NCBI GenBank assembly: GCA_003211205.1
Contig: QCTJ01000018.1
Coordinates: 1 to 36,216, forward strand
DNA length: 36,216 bases
DNA from: Synechococcus sp. AG-673-F03
GTDB lineage: Bacteria > Cyanobacteriota > Cyanobacteriia > PCC-6307 > Cyanobiaceae
Direction: 5' to 3'
In this document: piece by piece, positions 16,124 to 24,309 of the stretch
How positions within the stretch are numbered: the stretch's first letter is position 1
How the letters are laid out: every line of letters starts with the position of its first letter
Notes under the pieces: model-generated
Databases searched by the model: none
Told to the model about the DNA's origin: nothing
The model's input: the letters and a program-made list of their open reading frames with translations, nothing else
Translations under genes and position numbers: made by a program

Positions 16124-17248
16124 ATGCCTGGCAAGGATGTTGATCTTGTTGTGATCGGTGCTGGGCTGTCAGGTTGCGCGTTGGTCTCAGCGCTGAGCAA
16201 CAGGGACTGGCGCGGGACCATTCAAATTCTGGAAGCCGGTCGAGGACCCGGTGGACGTTGTGCCACCAGGCGGCGGCGCGACGCCCCTCTTTGGCGTCTG
16301 GATCACGGATCTCCGACCCTGAGTTTTCAGAGTGAGCCTCAAGGCCATTTGCGGAAGCTGATGCAATCGCTGGAACAACGCGGCGTCATTCGTGTTGATG
16401 ATGATCCTGTTGTTGGCCTGGACCATCACGGTGCTGTCGTTGCACCTCCTGATCACCCTCTATTGCGCGGTCCGCGCTGGCGAGGCATCCCAACGATGGC
16501 TTCGGTTGCGGAGACGTTGCTTTCTGATGGCTCTGATCAAGTTGGTGTTTGTTTTGGGGAGCGGATTCAGACGCTTTCTAGAGATGGTGAGAGCTGGGTT
16601 CTCCCTGGTGGGGCTTGTGCCAGCAATCTCGTGCTCAGCGGGACGCTCCTTGCCCATCCCCGTTCATTGGCCATGCTTGGCAGGAGCGATGTTCCCTTGC
16701 GTGATGCCGTTCCTGAGCGGCACGATCTTCTCCTTGATCAGGCACTCGCCTCGATTGCCGGCCTCAAAGCGAGCATTCGCTGGAATCTGATGCTGGAGTT
16801 TCCGGCGATGGATCTTGATCCTTTGCCGCGGCAGATCTGGCTGACGCCTCGGGCGCAGCAGCAATTCGGTGTGGAACGTCTTGTGCTGCAGAGACAGCAG
16901 CAGGGGCGTCTTGGTCTGGTGATCCATGGACTTGACGATGGTGCGTTGATCACGCCTGAAACGCAGCCACAGCTTCTGACCATTCAGGAACAGCGATTGC
17001 TGAGTGTTTTGCCAGAGCTTCTCGGACCCTGGCCGTCACTGCAGAGGATGGTGACCAGTGTGCATTCGCTTGGCGTGATGCGCTGGGGAGCTGCTCAACC
17101 CTTGGAGCAAGGAATGCCAAAAGCGCTGCAGTGGTGCAACAAAGCCCGTGTTGGGTTCTGTGGCGACTGGATTGCGGGACCCGGCTTCGGCATGGCGGAG
17201 GGAGCCCTTCAGAGTGGTCTCGATCTGGCCGAGTTGATTGCGTCCTGA
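16124..17248 (+). CDS. FAD-dependent oxidoreductase, renalase-like
   Basis: A 374-residue flavoprotein. The N terminus has the dinucleotide motif LVVIGAGLSGCALVSALS and the ILEAGRGPGGRCATRR segment that follows the second strand in renalase-like and amine-oxidase-related enzymes. LWRLDHGSPTLSF continues this pattern, and the C-terminal GFCGDWIAGPGFGMAEGALQ is the second FAD contact. The ATG at 16124 has AGAGG six bases upstream; a longer frame begins at GTG 16016 but would read through the terminator. The substrate is unknown. It is the only gene after the terminator on this strand. Confidence 0.85.
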   Translation: MPGKDVDLVVIGAGLSGCALVSALSNRDWRGTIQILEAGRGPGGRCATRRRRDAPLWRLDHGSPTLSFQSEPQGHLRKLMQSLEQRGVIRVDDDPVVGLDHHGAVVAPPDHPLLRGPRWRGIPTMASVAETLLSDGSDQVGVCFGERIQTLSRDGESWVLPGGACASNLVLSGTLLAHPRSLAMLGRSDVPLRDAVPERHDLLLDQALASIAGLKASIRWNLMLEFPAMDLDPLPRQIWLTPRAQQQFGVERLVLQRQQQGRLGLVIHGLDDGALITPETQPQLLTIQEQRLLSVLPELLGPWPSLQRMVTSVHSLGVMRWGAAQPLEQGMPKALQWCNKARVGFCGDWIAGPGFGMAEGALQSGLDLAELIAS

Positions 17249-17358
17249 TTGGCGACTGCTTGTTGCTCAAGCATCACCAGGCGTTGGTTCATGCAAAACA
17301 ATCACAGGATTGTGATAACTGCTGGCCGGAATCGGCGGAGCGCGTCACAACAGAGAAA

Positions 17359-17532
17359 ATGTCGTCTCCCATGCGCAGCCGATTTCAGCCTGTCCGGGTT
17401 CATGCCAGTGTTCATGATGATGAGCCATGCCAGTGCCAAGACTGTGTGGCCCTGCGTCGCCGTTTGACCCAGATTGTCACTCAGACCAAGCCGTTGCCTG
17501 GGCCGCATCGCCCCGTCTATGCCTGTCGGTGA
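17359..17532 (+). CDS. Small Cys/Arg-rich hypothetical protein
   Basis: From ATG 17359, 57 residues: MSSPMRSRFQPVRVHASVHD, then a cysteine cluster (EPCQCQDCVALRRR) and a C-terminal PVYACR. The four Cys could bind a metal. A longer in-frame reading begins inside the FAD gene and is unlikely. The ribosome site (CAGAG) is weak. No family is recognised. Confidence 0.45.
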   Translation: MSSPMRSRFQPVRVHASVHDDEPCQCQDCVALRRRLTQIVTQTKPLPGPHRPVYACR

Positions 17533-17598
17533 GGGGAAATGTCTCCCGGGCTGGTCTTTGAAGGTCGATCCTCGACTCTGAACAAGTATTGGAGTTGA

Positions 17599-17829
17599 TC
17601 AGCCGTACTCGGGGCACCATCCGGCCTGGTCCTGCCAGGTGGGGCTCCAGTGGCGGCAGCGCTTGACCAGATGATCGCCCTGCTGGAGCTGCTGCTGCCT
17701 GAGGTTGCAGGCCACCATCGTCCTGCAGTGGCCATCCACGCCATAGGCGAAGTGCTGACAAGTCAGGCAGATCCGTGCTCCTTTCCAGTTCTGCAGCTCA
17801 CTTGCGTCGACGTAGCCCCACTCGTCCAT
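17599..17829 (-). CDS. Small cysteine-rich cyanobacterial protein
   Basis: A 76-residue protein (MDEWGYVDASELQNWKGARI) with ICLTCQHFAYG, HCRTMVACN, KRCRHWSP and GWCPEYG; six Cys in all, in a pattern that suggests a zinc or metal site. AGCAGG is just before the ATG. The ordered Trp/Cys layout resembles a conserved small protein of marine Synechococcus, recalled only in outline. Converges with the 17359 gene. Confidence 0.65.
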   Translation of the reverse strand: MDEWGYVDASELQNWKGARICLTCQHFAYGVDGHCRTMVACNLRQQQLQQGDHLVKRCRHWSPTWQDQAGWCPEYG

Positions 17830-17989
17830 GACCTGCTTGCAAATGGTACTGATGTACTAATGCATCCAATGGCGCCGGGTCAAGTGCCTTCAAAAAGCTT
17901 CTGATCGGCTCTGGGCCAGATCCCCGTCCGCAAGAGCAGCCACCGCAAGAGCAGCCATTGGCCAGAATCGATTCCCTTGACGTCAGGCC

Positions 17990-18178
17990 ATGCGATGGTT
18001 GATCACGGCTCTGCTCTCCCTGGCAGCCTTTGTCGTTGTCTTGGCCAGCGCAGCGAAGGCCGATGTCACGATTCACGTGGGTTCAAGAACCCCACCGGCT
18101 GAGGCTCATTGCCATCGGGTTGGAACCCGCAGTACCGATGAAGGCACGGTGCTGAGCGTGTATGCCTGCCGCCCATGA
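17990..18178 (+). CDS. Small secreted protein
   Basis: A 62-residue protein with signal peptide MRWLITALLSLAAFVVVLAS and cleavage likely after AKA, leaving a mature part of about 38 residues (DVTIHVGSRTPPAEAHCHRV to VLSVYACRP) with two Cys that could pair. A CAGG precedes the ATG. The size and processing suggest a periplasmic protein. No family is recognised. Confidence 0.6.
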   Translation: MRWLITALLSLAAFVVVLASAAKADVTIHVGSRTPPAEAHCHRVGTRSTDEGTVLSVYACRP

Positions 18179-18361
18179 AAAAGAAGCAGAGTGCCAGCTC
18201 TGCCTCTGAGTTTTCTCGTCGTGCCACCCATGGCGGGGAGACAGGTGAACCTTCTCGTCATCGCCGGAATGCGGTCGTGTGCATGGACACCAAATTGTCA
18301 GCTCCGTTCATGAAGAAGTTGAAGTTGATGAGTCGAGTTGTCTGTTCTGAGTTTTGTCTGC

Positions 18362-18613
18362 TTATTGGCCAAAACCCTTATTCGATGATTGCTTTTGAGC
18401 TTTCTTTGCTCCGGCTTCAGTTGTCTCCTTTACGGTAAAATCTTTGAAAAAGATTCCATCCAGCCAGACGGTGATGATGTAAACAGCGATCAGAACCGGA
18501 ATCAGAACAATCCACTGATTCTCAAACTCATAGGGAAGTTGCTGAACCCCAAAGATCGCTAGGTATCCGGTGATCAGAGTGAAGATAAATCTGCGAATGC
18601 TGGAGGAATTCAA
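18362..18613 (-). CDS. Small two-helix membrane protein
   Basis: An 83-residue protein with two membrane helices (FIFTLITGYLAIFGVQQL and WIVLIPVLIAVYIITVWLDG) and a basic polar tail (KETTEAGAKKAQKQS). The only start available is TTG at 18613. The PYEFENQWIVLIPV loop looks like a conserved cyanobacterial protein. The function is unknown. Confidence 0.65.
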   Translation of the reverse strand: MNSSSIRRFIFTLITGYLAIFGVQQLPYEFENQWIVLIPVLIAVYIITVWLDGIFFKDFTVKETTEAGAKKAQKQSSNKGFGQ

Positions 18614-18632
18614 GGCAAAGTGGTGTCTCTGT

Positions 18633-18658
18633 TGAGCAGTGCGTCTCGGAACTGCTCA
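18633..18658. repeat. 8-bp inverted repeat
   Basis: TGAGCAGT (18633-18640) and ACTGCTCA (18651-18658) are perfectly complementary around a 10-base loop, between the minus-strand DUF1499 gene and the next gene. There is no T-run; it may be a weak terminator. Confidence 0.4.
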
Positions 18659-18746
18659 GTTGTTGGGTTCAGTCAACACCTAGGCGACTCGTCAGGCATC
18701 CAGCTGTAACAACAGTGTTGGTTGAAGAGGTTTGTCTGGCTGCGAT

Positions 18747-19181
18747 TCAAGCTTCCGGAGTTTCGATCGTTGTGCCGAGGCTCTCAAGACGTTGTGCATT
18801 CACGCCGAGGTCGGACTCTCCAAGGCGCGAGATGGAACGCGCCTCAAGAGTGACGGCATCGGTTGCAGAGAGTTCAACGTCATCGATGAAACCGAAGATC
18901 CTGCTGCTGTAGGTGGCATGCAGATAGTTGCCCCTCTGCTCGATAATCTCGGTGCGAGGAGTGGCTTCAATTCGTTCAGCCAGCTGTTTCAGGGCAGCAG
19001 TGGAATCTGTAACGACCCATTGATTGCTTGCGCAGTGCTCAGGACCTGGGCAGGGACTCAGGTGACCGCCGTCCGTCGCCAGGTCGGTTGGTATGGGCCC
19101 GACAAGATGGAGCAGCGCAAGAACAAACGGGATGGTGATCTGAACCAGAAACGAAGGCATGCGGATCAAATGTCCAGGCAT
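18747..19181 (-). CDS. DUF1499 family protein
   Basis: A 144-residue protein with an N-terminal hydrophobic signal or anchor (FLVQITIPFVLALLHLVG) followed by the DUF1499 pattern: a Cys-rich start (LSPCPGPEHCASNQWVV), then IFGFIDDVELSAT and ARSISRLGESDLGVNAQRLE. The last motif (Ser-x-x-Gly-x-x-Asp-Leu-Gly-Val-Asn) is diagnostic. DUF1499 proteins occur widely in cyanobacteria and plastids with no settled role. The start may be M1 or M8 (19160). Confidence 0.8.
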   Translation of the reverse strand: MPGHLIRMPSFLVQITIPFVLALLHLVGPIPTDLATDGGHLSPCPGPEHCASNQWVVTDSTAALKQLAERIEATPRTEIIEQRGNYLHATYSSRIFGFIDDVELSATDAVTLEARSISRLGESDLGVNAQRLESLGTTIETPEA

Positions 19182-19369
19182 TCAGTCATCTTATGAGGCT
19201 TCATTCACGATCAATCCTTGACACCAGTCATCTGAACTGATGACCACAGGAGCAGTTTCCTTGAAACATCTGCTGAGCTGCAGCGCAATTCCTTGAGGAT
19301 CAGAACGACTCAAGCATTTGGCCGTCGTTTCTCTTTTTGGCTATTGCTGGGTAAGCGGTCTCGTTGGTC

Positions 19370-19624
19370 ATGAGAATCCTCAGCGTAATTCTGCTCGGCT
19401 TCTTGCTGCTGGGGTTTGGGACTGCCGCTTTTGCCAATGATTTATCAATCTCCGGTAGCGGGCGAAACCGAGAGGTCACGCTGAACAAACTGCTTTCAGA
19501 AGTTCCTGAAGGTGCAGCGATGACCGATGCATCGTGCAAAAGAATTGGCATTGCTGGCCTGAATTATCAGTATCGCTGTTCTGTGGCCTGGGAATTCAGG
19601 CATCAATATCTGGGAGCCAGCTAA
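19370..19624 (+). CDS. Small secreted protein
   Basis: From ATG 19370, 84 residues. A signal peptide MRILSVILLGFLLLGFGTAA ends near AFA|ND; the mature part (DLSISGSGRNREVTLNKLL) has two Cys (DASCKRIG, YRCSVAWEF). It is probably periplasmic. A TTG at 19364 adds two residues. No family is recognised. Confidence 0.6.
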   Translation: MRILSVILLGFLLLGFGTAAFANDLSISGSGRNREVTLNKLLSEVPEGAAMTDASCKRIGIAGLNYQYRCSVAWEFRHQYLGAS

Positions 19625-19653
19625 CTGTGGCTTGCATGATGATCCTGTTCTGA

Positions 19654-20630
19654 TCAGGTCCAGCGCACGGGGTCATCCGATTTCAGGTGTTGCACGTGCT
19701 CGGTCGCGTGATCGAGCAGGTCGTGGCTGATCGTGAGGCAGATGCTGTCCAGCGGTAGGGAAAAGCTGCTGCAATCTGCATCAAACGGACCTTCCACATA
19801 GGCGCCGATTCGTTCGGCCATCAGGAACAGCACCACGATCACCACGCCTCCAAAACGACTGTGTGAATTGGGACCCAGGTCGTGGAAGTACAACAGCAGC
19901 AACAGGACGAACAACCAGTTCAGAAGTCGGATAAAACCTCGTAAGAGGCAGGAAGTGGTGTGTTGCGGATTCGCTCCAAGCCGCCAATGGCATCGGTGCA
20001 GGCGTTGCCCACTTGCATCAGCTGCAGACGTCCAAATCCATCGGTTAAGCCTTGGCGATGGAGATCCCCAATCCAGACTCCCCGCAGCTGTCCCAGTTGG
20101 CGAAGACTGGTGGTGCTGGGCAACCTCAGATCCTGGAGCAATTGATCCTGTAACTCTCGTAGGTCTCGATGCCAGAAGTTGCGCAACTGAAAGTTCAGCT
20201 GCCACACGATGGCAACTTGCAGACGCAGCAACTTGCGTTCCTGACGTCCGGGCGGCCTGCTGCTGTCGAGATGCGCCCGCAGTGAGTCTGCCCAGTTTCT
20301 GCTCACGTTCACAACGGTTCCCCAGAGTTTGCGGGCTTCCCACCAGCGCCCAATGGCCTGGGTATTGCGAAAACCGAGAAAAATCGATGCCGCTATGCCC
20401 ATGATCCGTACCACGCTTTCGTTGGCGGTCCAGCTGCGGGGGATCCAGTCGTTATGCACGAGAACAGTGATCAGCAGCAGCAGCAAGTCGAAGCGCATGC
20501 GCCAAAGCAGCTGCAACAAAACAAGCACGTAGTCCTGTCTGCGGGTGCTTGGTGGATAGCCGTAGTAGCCAGACTCGATAATGGCCGCTCTTGCAGAGAC
20601 TCCATCACAGCTGTGATCATCGCCGGCCAA
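19654..20630 (-). pseudogene. Bestrophin-like anion channel, single-base frameshift
   Basis: The upstream frame (20630 to 19920) has the typical bestrophin/UPF0187 start: YVLVLLQLLWRMRFDLLLLL, then AASIFLGFRNTQAIGRWWEA and IRNTPLPASYEV, but stops after LSDF. The family continues in the next frame from about 19940 to 19654: FIRLLNWLFVLLLLLYFHDL, then EGPFDADCSSFSLPLDSICL, the Asp/Pro-rich C-terminal motif. Adding one T in the run TTTT (A-run 19933-19936 on the + strand) restores SYEVFIRLL and one continuous protein of about 325 residues. It would be an integral membrane channel for chloride or bicarbonate. The start (TTG 20630) is uncertain. A true mutation or a homopolymer error are both possible. 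Confidence 0.85.
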
Positions 20631-20712
20631 TCAAGGGGGCAATGGCCAGGACCTGATGGGTGGGGCCGGCGCCGAGTAATCATGGTTTTCTGATGCCGCG
20701 ACCAACCCCGCG

Positions 20713-20982
20713 ATGATCTGTGTGACCTCCAACTGCCCGGAGAGTGTGATCCTGGCTCTGGGTGTTCGCGACTGGCCTGTCTGGGCCTGTGAAATCAGCT
20801 CTTTCCCCTGGCAGTACGACCAACGGGAAACCTGCCTGCTGCTTGAGGGTGATGTCACGGTGACGCCAGAAGATGGTGAGCCGGTTCGATTCGGTGCTGG
20901 CGATCTCGTTGAATTCCCAGCAGGCCTGTCGTGCACCTGGCAGGTTCATCAACCCGTTCGCAAGCAATATCAGTTCGGCTGA
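20713..20982 (+). CDS. Cupin-domain protein (DUF861 type)
   Basis: An 89-residue small beta-barrel protein. The strand pattern includes ALGVRDWPVWACEISSFPW, CLLLEGDVTVTPEDGEPVRF and GDLVEFPAGLSCTWQV, typical of the DUF861 cupins, in which the usual metal-binding His positions are partly missing. These bind small ligands; the substrate is unknown. Divergent from the bestrophin gene. Confidence 0.8.
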   Translation: MICVTSNCPESVILALGVRDWPVWACEISSFPWQYDQRETCLLLEGDVTVTPEDGEPVRFGAGDLVEFPAGLSCTWQVHQPVRKQYQFG

Positions 20983-21015
20983 CGACAGATGCTGCGTCTG
21001 GCGAGTGTTGAGGGC

Positions 21016-21264
21016 TCAGAATTCAGCATCAGCGGCCCACTGGGGCCTGCATGGAAGCCAACCGACACGTAGAAGCTCACCCCAGAGGCGTTCAGCCGTG
21101 TCCTGGTTTAAATGCACGCGTGTGGTCAACAGTGGTGCCTGGTCTGGAAAAGGTCGCCCTGAATCCACGAACACCCTCGGGTCGCGGTTCCAGCTTTTTT
21201 CGTCGGCATGGAACCGTTTCGTGTCCTGAGTGCTGGGATCCTGGATCCAACCATGGCTTGGCAT
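21016..21264 (-). CDS. DUF1651 family protein
   Basis: An 82-residue protein from ATG 21264 (a GGAA element precedes). TKRFHADEKSW, VFVDSGRPFPDQAPLL and AERLWGELLRVGWLPCRPQW form the DUF1651 pattern, a small family restricted to marine picocyanobacteria with no known function; its presence supports the assignment of the window. Upstream in-frame starts exist but add an unordered extension. Confidence 0.75.
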   Translation of the reverse strand: MPSHGWIQDPSTQDTKRFHADEKSWNRDPRVFVDSGRPFPDQAPLLTTRVHLNQDTAERLWGELLRVGWLPCRPQWAADAEF

Positions 21265-21549
21265 CGTTTCCGTGGGGTGATCAGGGACGCACGCATCCAC
21301 TCCTCAGCCTTGAACGGTGCATAGGGGGAGCTCGGAGCCATGGATCCTCTGCTGATACATCTGTTCTAGTGCTGTAGTACGAATGTGTCAACGCAAGGCC
21401 TTGCTGACTTTTGGTCGTTGCCGCTTTTGGTGTCGTCGCGTTTCCGCCAATGCGTACATTGATGGTTCTGCGAACGGACTGCGGTTCGTCAGGTTCGAGC
21501 TGCTGCGACAACGATGATTTATCTGGCTTTCCGCTACGGCAATCTTGAG

Positions 21550-21699
21550 ATGAGCAATCTCAGCGTTGTGGTGATTGCGGCTGCAGGGGTGTTGTCGTTG
21601 GTGTTTTTTGTTGTGGCTTCCCTGAACACGGACACCCAGGGGCTGATTGATTCAGCTGTGCAGAAATTTGACGACGACGATTCAGGCCGGCCTGGGTGA
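21550..21699 (+). CDS. Small single-helix membrane protein
   Basis: From ATG 21550, 49 residues: MSNLSVVVIAAAGVLSLVFF, VVASLNTDTQGLIDSAVQKF and an acidic tail DDDDSGRPG. The helix-then-amphipathic layout is regular. An upstream ATG (21514) would add twelve residues. It is followed by an opposite-strand gene after about 30 bases. Function unknown. Confidence 0.5.
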   Translation: MSNLSVVVIAAAGVLSLVFFVVASLNTDTQGLIDSAVQKFDDDDSGRPG

Positions 21700-21728
21700 T
21701 CACAGGTTTTGCTGCCGAATTCAGCTGG

Positions 21729-21923
21729 TCAGACAGGGATTTCAGCCTCAATCTGCCAGCCTTGATCCGTGAGTTCTTGGATCTGCAATTGGGCTTCCTG
21801 GGATGGAACCTCAACAAGGAGGAAGTCCTTTCCCTGATGGCAGTAAATCCTGGTTTGACCGATCACGGCGGGGGCTCCCGGGTGACACACGACTATCAAA
21901 CCCAGTTTTGCGTCCAGAGACAA
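21729..21923 (-). CDS. Small hypothetical protein
   Basis: A 64-residue alpha/beta protein: AKLGLIVVCHPGAPAVIGQT, RIYCHQGKDFLLVEVP and EAQLQIQELTDQGWQIEAEI. The alternating strand/helix pattern and a TTG start suggest a real small domain. The + strand frame across it reads no sensible protein. Not recognised. Confidence 0.55.
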   Translation of the reverse strand: MSLDAKLGLIVVCHPGAPAVIGQTRIYCHQGKDFLLVEVPSQEAQLQIQELTDQGWQIEAEIPV

Positions 21924-22202
21924 GAGACCTGAGCCAGGCTTTCCTGTTTGCTCACATTGCTGGCTTGGAGCAGGCCCTTCAGCTTCGACGATCTGGTTGG
22001 ACGTGGTTCGGCGGTCGGTGTGTTGGTGATGTGGCCTGATTGATTTGTTCAGCTTGTTGACGCCCCTTTTTGTGGAGAACTGATCACTGTTTTTGGGCTG
22101 ATGGTGCGGCTTAATTCGTTGTTTGACTTCAGCTTTCAGGCTCTGTTCGCTGGCGTTCTCGCTTGACGCGATGGTGTCTTCGTTGCTACTGCGCAGTCAG
22201 TG

Positions 22203-22433
22203 ATGGATCCGTCAATGTCTCAAGCACGTGAACTGATTAATGCACACCTTTATCCAGTGCTTTTGATCTTTGCTGTGATCTATGGAGCGATCCAGATTTC
22301 TCCGCTGGCGAATCAAGCGCGGTATTTCAATCACTGCGTTGACGAGGTGATTCGTGAAAGTAATGCTGAGAAAATGTCGTTCGCAGAAAAGCGCGCTCGG
22401 GGTGTGAGGCTCTGCAATGGGACTTCTCTTTGA
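22203..22433 (+). CDS. Small membrane-anchored protein, conserved picocyanobacterial type
   Basis: A 76-residue protein with an N-terminal membrane helix (LYPVLLIFAVIYGAIQIS) and a short mature part with two Cys: QARYFNHCVDEVIRESN and GVRLCNGTSL. Cys-to-CNG spacing of this sort is seen in several small secreted proteins of marine picocyanobacteria. Two starts are close together (22203, 22215). Function unknown. Confidence 0.6.
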   Translation: MDPSMSQARELINAHLYPVLLIFAVIYGAIQISPLANQARYFNHCVDEVIRESNAEKMSFAEKRARGVRLCNGTSL

Positions 22434-22558
22434 GGGATTGTCCTCCAAGAATGATGGGACCTTTCAGCGATTTTTTTCGCCTCGGAGCTGAGGGGAGAGG
22501 TGTCTTCTGTTAAATTTTCATCATTGATATTGCCTGTCAGTTTTTACTCCATATCGCG

Positions 22559-22840
22559 CTACGAGTCGAATTCTCGTTTGAAATAGTTGGTGGCAATCTC
22601 CGCTGGCTTGAATCCTTCCAGCACTAATTCAGCCAGTTCGATCAGCCATGTTCGTCGCATCATTTTCTGATGTGGCTGCCCATCAATCGTGCAGGGAAAG
22701 ATCACGTCATAGCCGCGATGCCCAGCAGGAGTCTTCGCCTCTCGACGGATGATCCCGTAGCCGGCTTCTTGAAGAATGTTGCGCGACAGCTCGTAAGGCG
22801 TGACCTGCCTTTGAGCTGCCAACCTCTGGACCCGTCCCAT
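22559..22840 (-). CDS. Hypothetical protein
   Basis: A 93-residue protein from ATG 22840: MGRVQRLAAQRQVTPYELSR, then RGYDVIFPCTIDGQ, MMRRTWLIELAELVLEGF and KPAEIATNYFKREFDS. The first part is helix-turn-helix-like, but no motif is diagnostic. Divergent from the Prx-like gene with about 160 bases between. No family is recognised. Confidence 0.55.
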   Translation of the reverse strand: MGRVQRLAAQRQVTPYELSRNILQEAGYGIIRREAKTPAGHRGYDVIFPCTIDGQPHQKMMRRTWLIELAELVLEGFKPAEIATNYFKREFDS

Positions 22841-23000
22841 GGTCAGGTTTGTCTGTGCTCTCCCTACGCTGCACTGACCACGCCGCGTCGGCAAGCTTCA
22901 TTCGTCAGAGCCCTGGTGTCATCGATCACCGTTTGTGGCCGGAACAGTCCATGCTGTCGTTCAGGTCGGACCCCAAGTCGTCACTGTCGTTAACCCAGTC

Positions 23001-23735
23001 ATGAACGCACCACAAGCACTGCTGGAACGGATTGGCGAGAGCCGAGGCCATGATCAGGGTTTGAAACGTCTGGTTCTGCTGCTGACCCAGCTTGGTGACT
23101 TTGATTCGATGGAATATGCCCAGGCGCTGGTGCCTGTGCTGCCCAGGCTCGAACAAGCAGGGATCCGCCCCCTGGCCATTGCGATTGGTGATCAGGCCGG
23201 GGCAGAGCGCTTCTGCTCGTTTACGGGGTTGCCTCGGGAGTTGCTTGAGGTCGAGCCTGATTCCAAGTTGCACCAAGCTCTTGAATTGTCCCCCGGTCTG
23301 CAGGCACCGGGAGGGCCCTGGCCTTCGCTTTTGCTGATGTGTGCCGGCATCGGTTCTCCAGGAACCCTTGCCGAGGTGTTGCGTGGTTACACCGGTGACC
23401 GTTCAGCTGCCCAACGCTTTGATGCTGATGAAACGGTGTCCACCGGGGTGCTGCCTCCGATACCTGCTGCTTTGTTCCGACGTGCCGGAGGTGATGGGTT
23501 TCAGCGCCCCTTTGAACTGGCCACCGTGCGGTTGCGCAACATGAACGAGGTGCTCCGCAACTGGAGCACTTACGTGCCTGATGATCGCTTCATCACCCAG
23601 CGTGGCGGCACATTTCTGCTGGATCGCGACGACTCCCTCCTCTACGTCTACCGCGATCGTGGCATTCTTGGATTTTCGGCAACGATGCAGCGGCCGCTCG
23701 CGTTTCTCGATCCCTGGCTGAATGATGTCGAGTGA
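23001..23735 (+). CDS. Peroxiredoxin-like (AhpC/TSA-related) protein
   Basis: A 244-residue protein with a thioredoxin-like core: LKRLVLLLTQLGDFDSMEYA, then PVLPRLEQAGIRPLAIAIGD and AERFCSFTGLPRELLEVEPD, which resembles the second half of the AhpC/TSA domain in Prx-like2 proteins. At the position of the peroxidatic Cys the sequence has Asp/Ser (LGDFDSME), so peroxidase chemistry is doubtful. The C-terminal part (QRGGTFLLDRDDSLLYVYRD) is typical of these proteins. It is followed by the PPOX gene on the same strand, starting 13 bases later. Confidence 0.7.
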   Translation: MNAPQALLERIGESRGHDQGLKRLVLLLTQLGDFDSMEYAQALVPVLPRLEQAGIRPLAIAIGDQAGAERFCSFTGLPRELLEVEPDSKLHQALELSPGLQAPGGPWPSLLLMCAGIGSPGTLAEVLRGYTGDRSAAQRFDADETVSTGVLPPIPAALFRRAGGDGFQRPFELATVRLRNMNEVLRNWSTYVPDDRFITQRGGTFLLDRDDSLLYVYRDRGILGFSATMQRPLAFLDPWLNDVE

Positions 23736-23748
23736 TCATGAAACGACG

Positions 23749-24309
23749 ATGAATCTTCCCCCTTGGCGATCCCTTCTACGCGGTGCTCGTCAACGAGAGG
23801 GGCGATCTTCCGGCGCAACCTGGCTGCAGTTGGCGACGACTGCAGAAGACGGCACACCACGAGTGAGAACCCTGGTGTTTAGGGGTTGGAGCTCTCGTGG
23901 GGACTTGGAGCTGCTGACCGATGCGCGCAGTGAAAAGCCCTCTCAGCTGCTCAGTCAGCCGAGGGTCGAGCTGTGCTGGTTGTTTCGCAAGGCCAAAGAG
24001 CAGTTTCGACTTCGGGGCAGGGCGCTTCTCGTCACCGCTGAGCAGGAACCAGAGGCGTTGCTTGATCATTGGCAACGCCTGTCGCCGTCCGGTCGCATGG
24101 TCTGGGCCTGGCCGTCTCCTGGTGACCCCTTTGATGCGCACGGGCCGTGGCCCCAGCAGGTGGCTGATGACGAGCCGATCTCTTCGCATCTGCTGATCAT
24201 GCGTGTTGTTCTAGAACGCGTCGAGCAGCTCGACCTCAAGCCCCATCCCCACTTTCGCCGCAGCTGGGAGCTCCGAGACGGTTGGTGCGAGCAACGTCTC
24301 AACCCCTGA
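23749..24309 (+). CDS. Pyridoxamine 5'-phosphate oxidase-related flavoprotein (Pyridox_oxase_2 type)
   Basis: A 186-residue split-barrel FMN-binding protein: ATWLQLATTAEDGTPRVRTL, VFRGWSSRGDLELLTDARSE, VELCWLFRKAKEQFRLRGRA and a C-terminal SWELRDGWCEQRLNP. This matches the cyanobacterial and plant Alr4036-type group of PPOX domain proteins. A role in vitamin B6 salvage is suggested by the fold but not proven. Start codons at 23722 and 23749 are both possible. Confidence 0.75.
   Translation: MNLPPWRSLLRGARQREGRSSGATWLQLATTAEDGTPRVRTLVFRGWSSRGDLELLTDARSEKPSQLLSQPRVELCWLFRKAKEQFRLRGRALLVTAEQEPEALLDHWQRLSPSGRMVWAWPSPGDPFDAHGPWPQQVADDEPISSHLLIMRVVLERVEQLDLKPHPHFRRSWELRDGWCEQRLNP

Noticed and set aside
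18175-18438. Frame starting at the stop of the 17990 gene
   Set aside because: ATGA overlap is attractive, but the product is low in order, runs into the opposite-strand membrane protein gene at 18362 and resembles no family.
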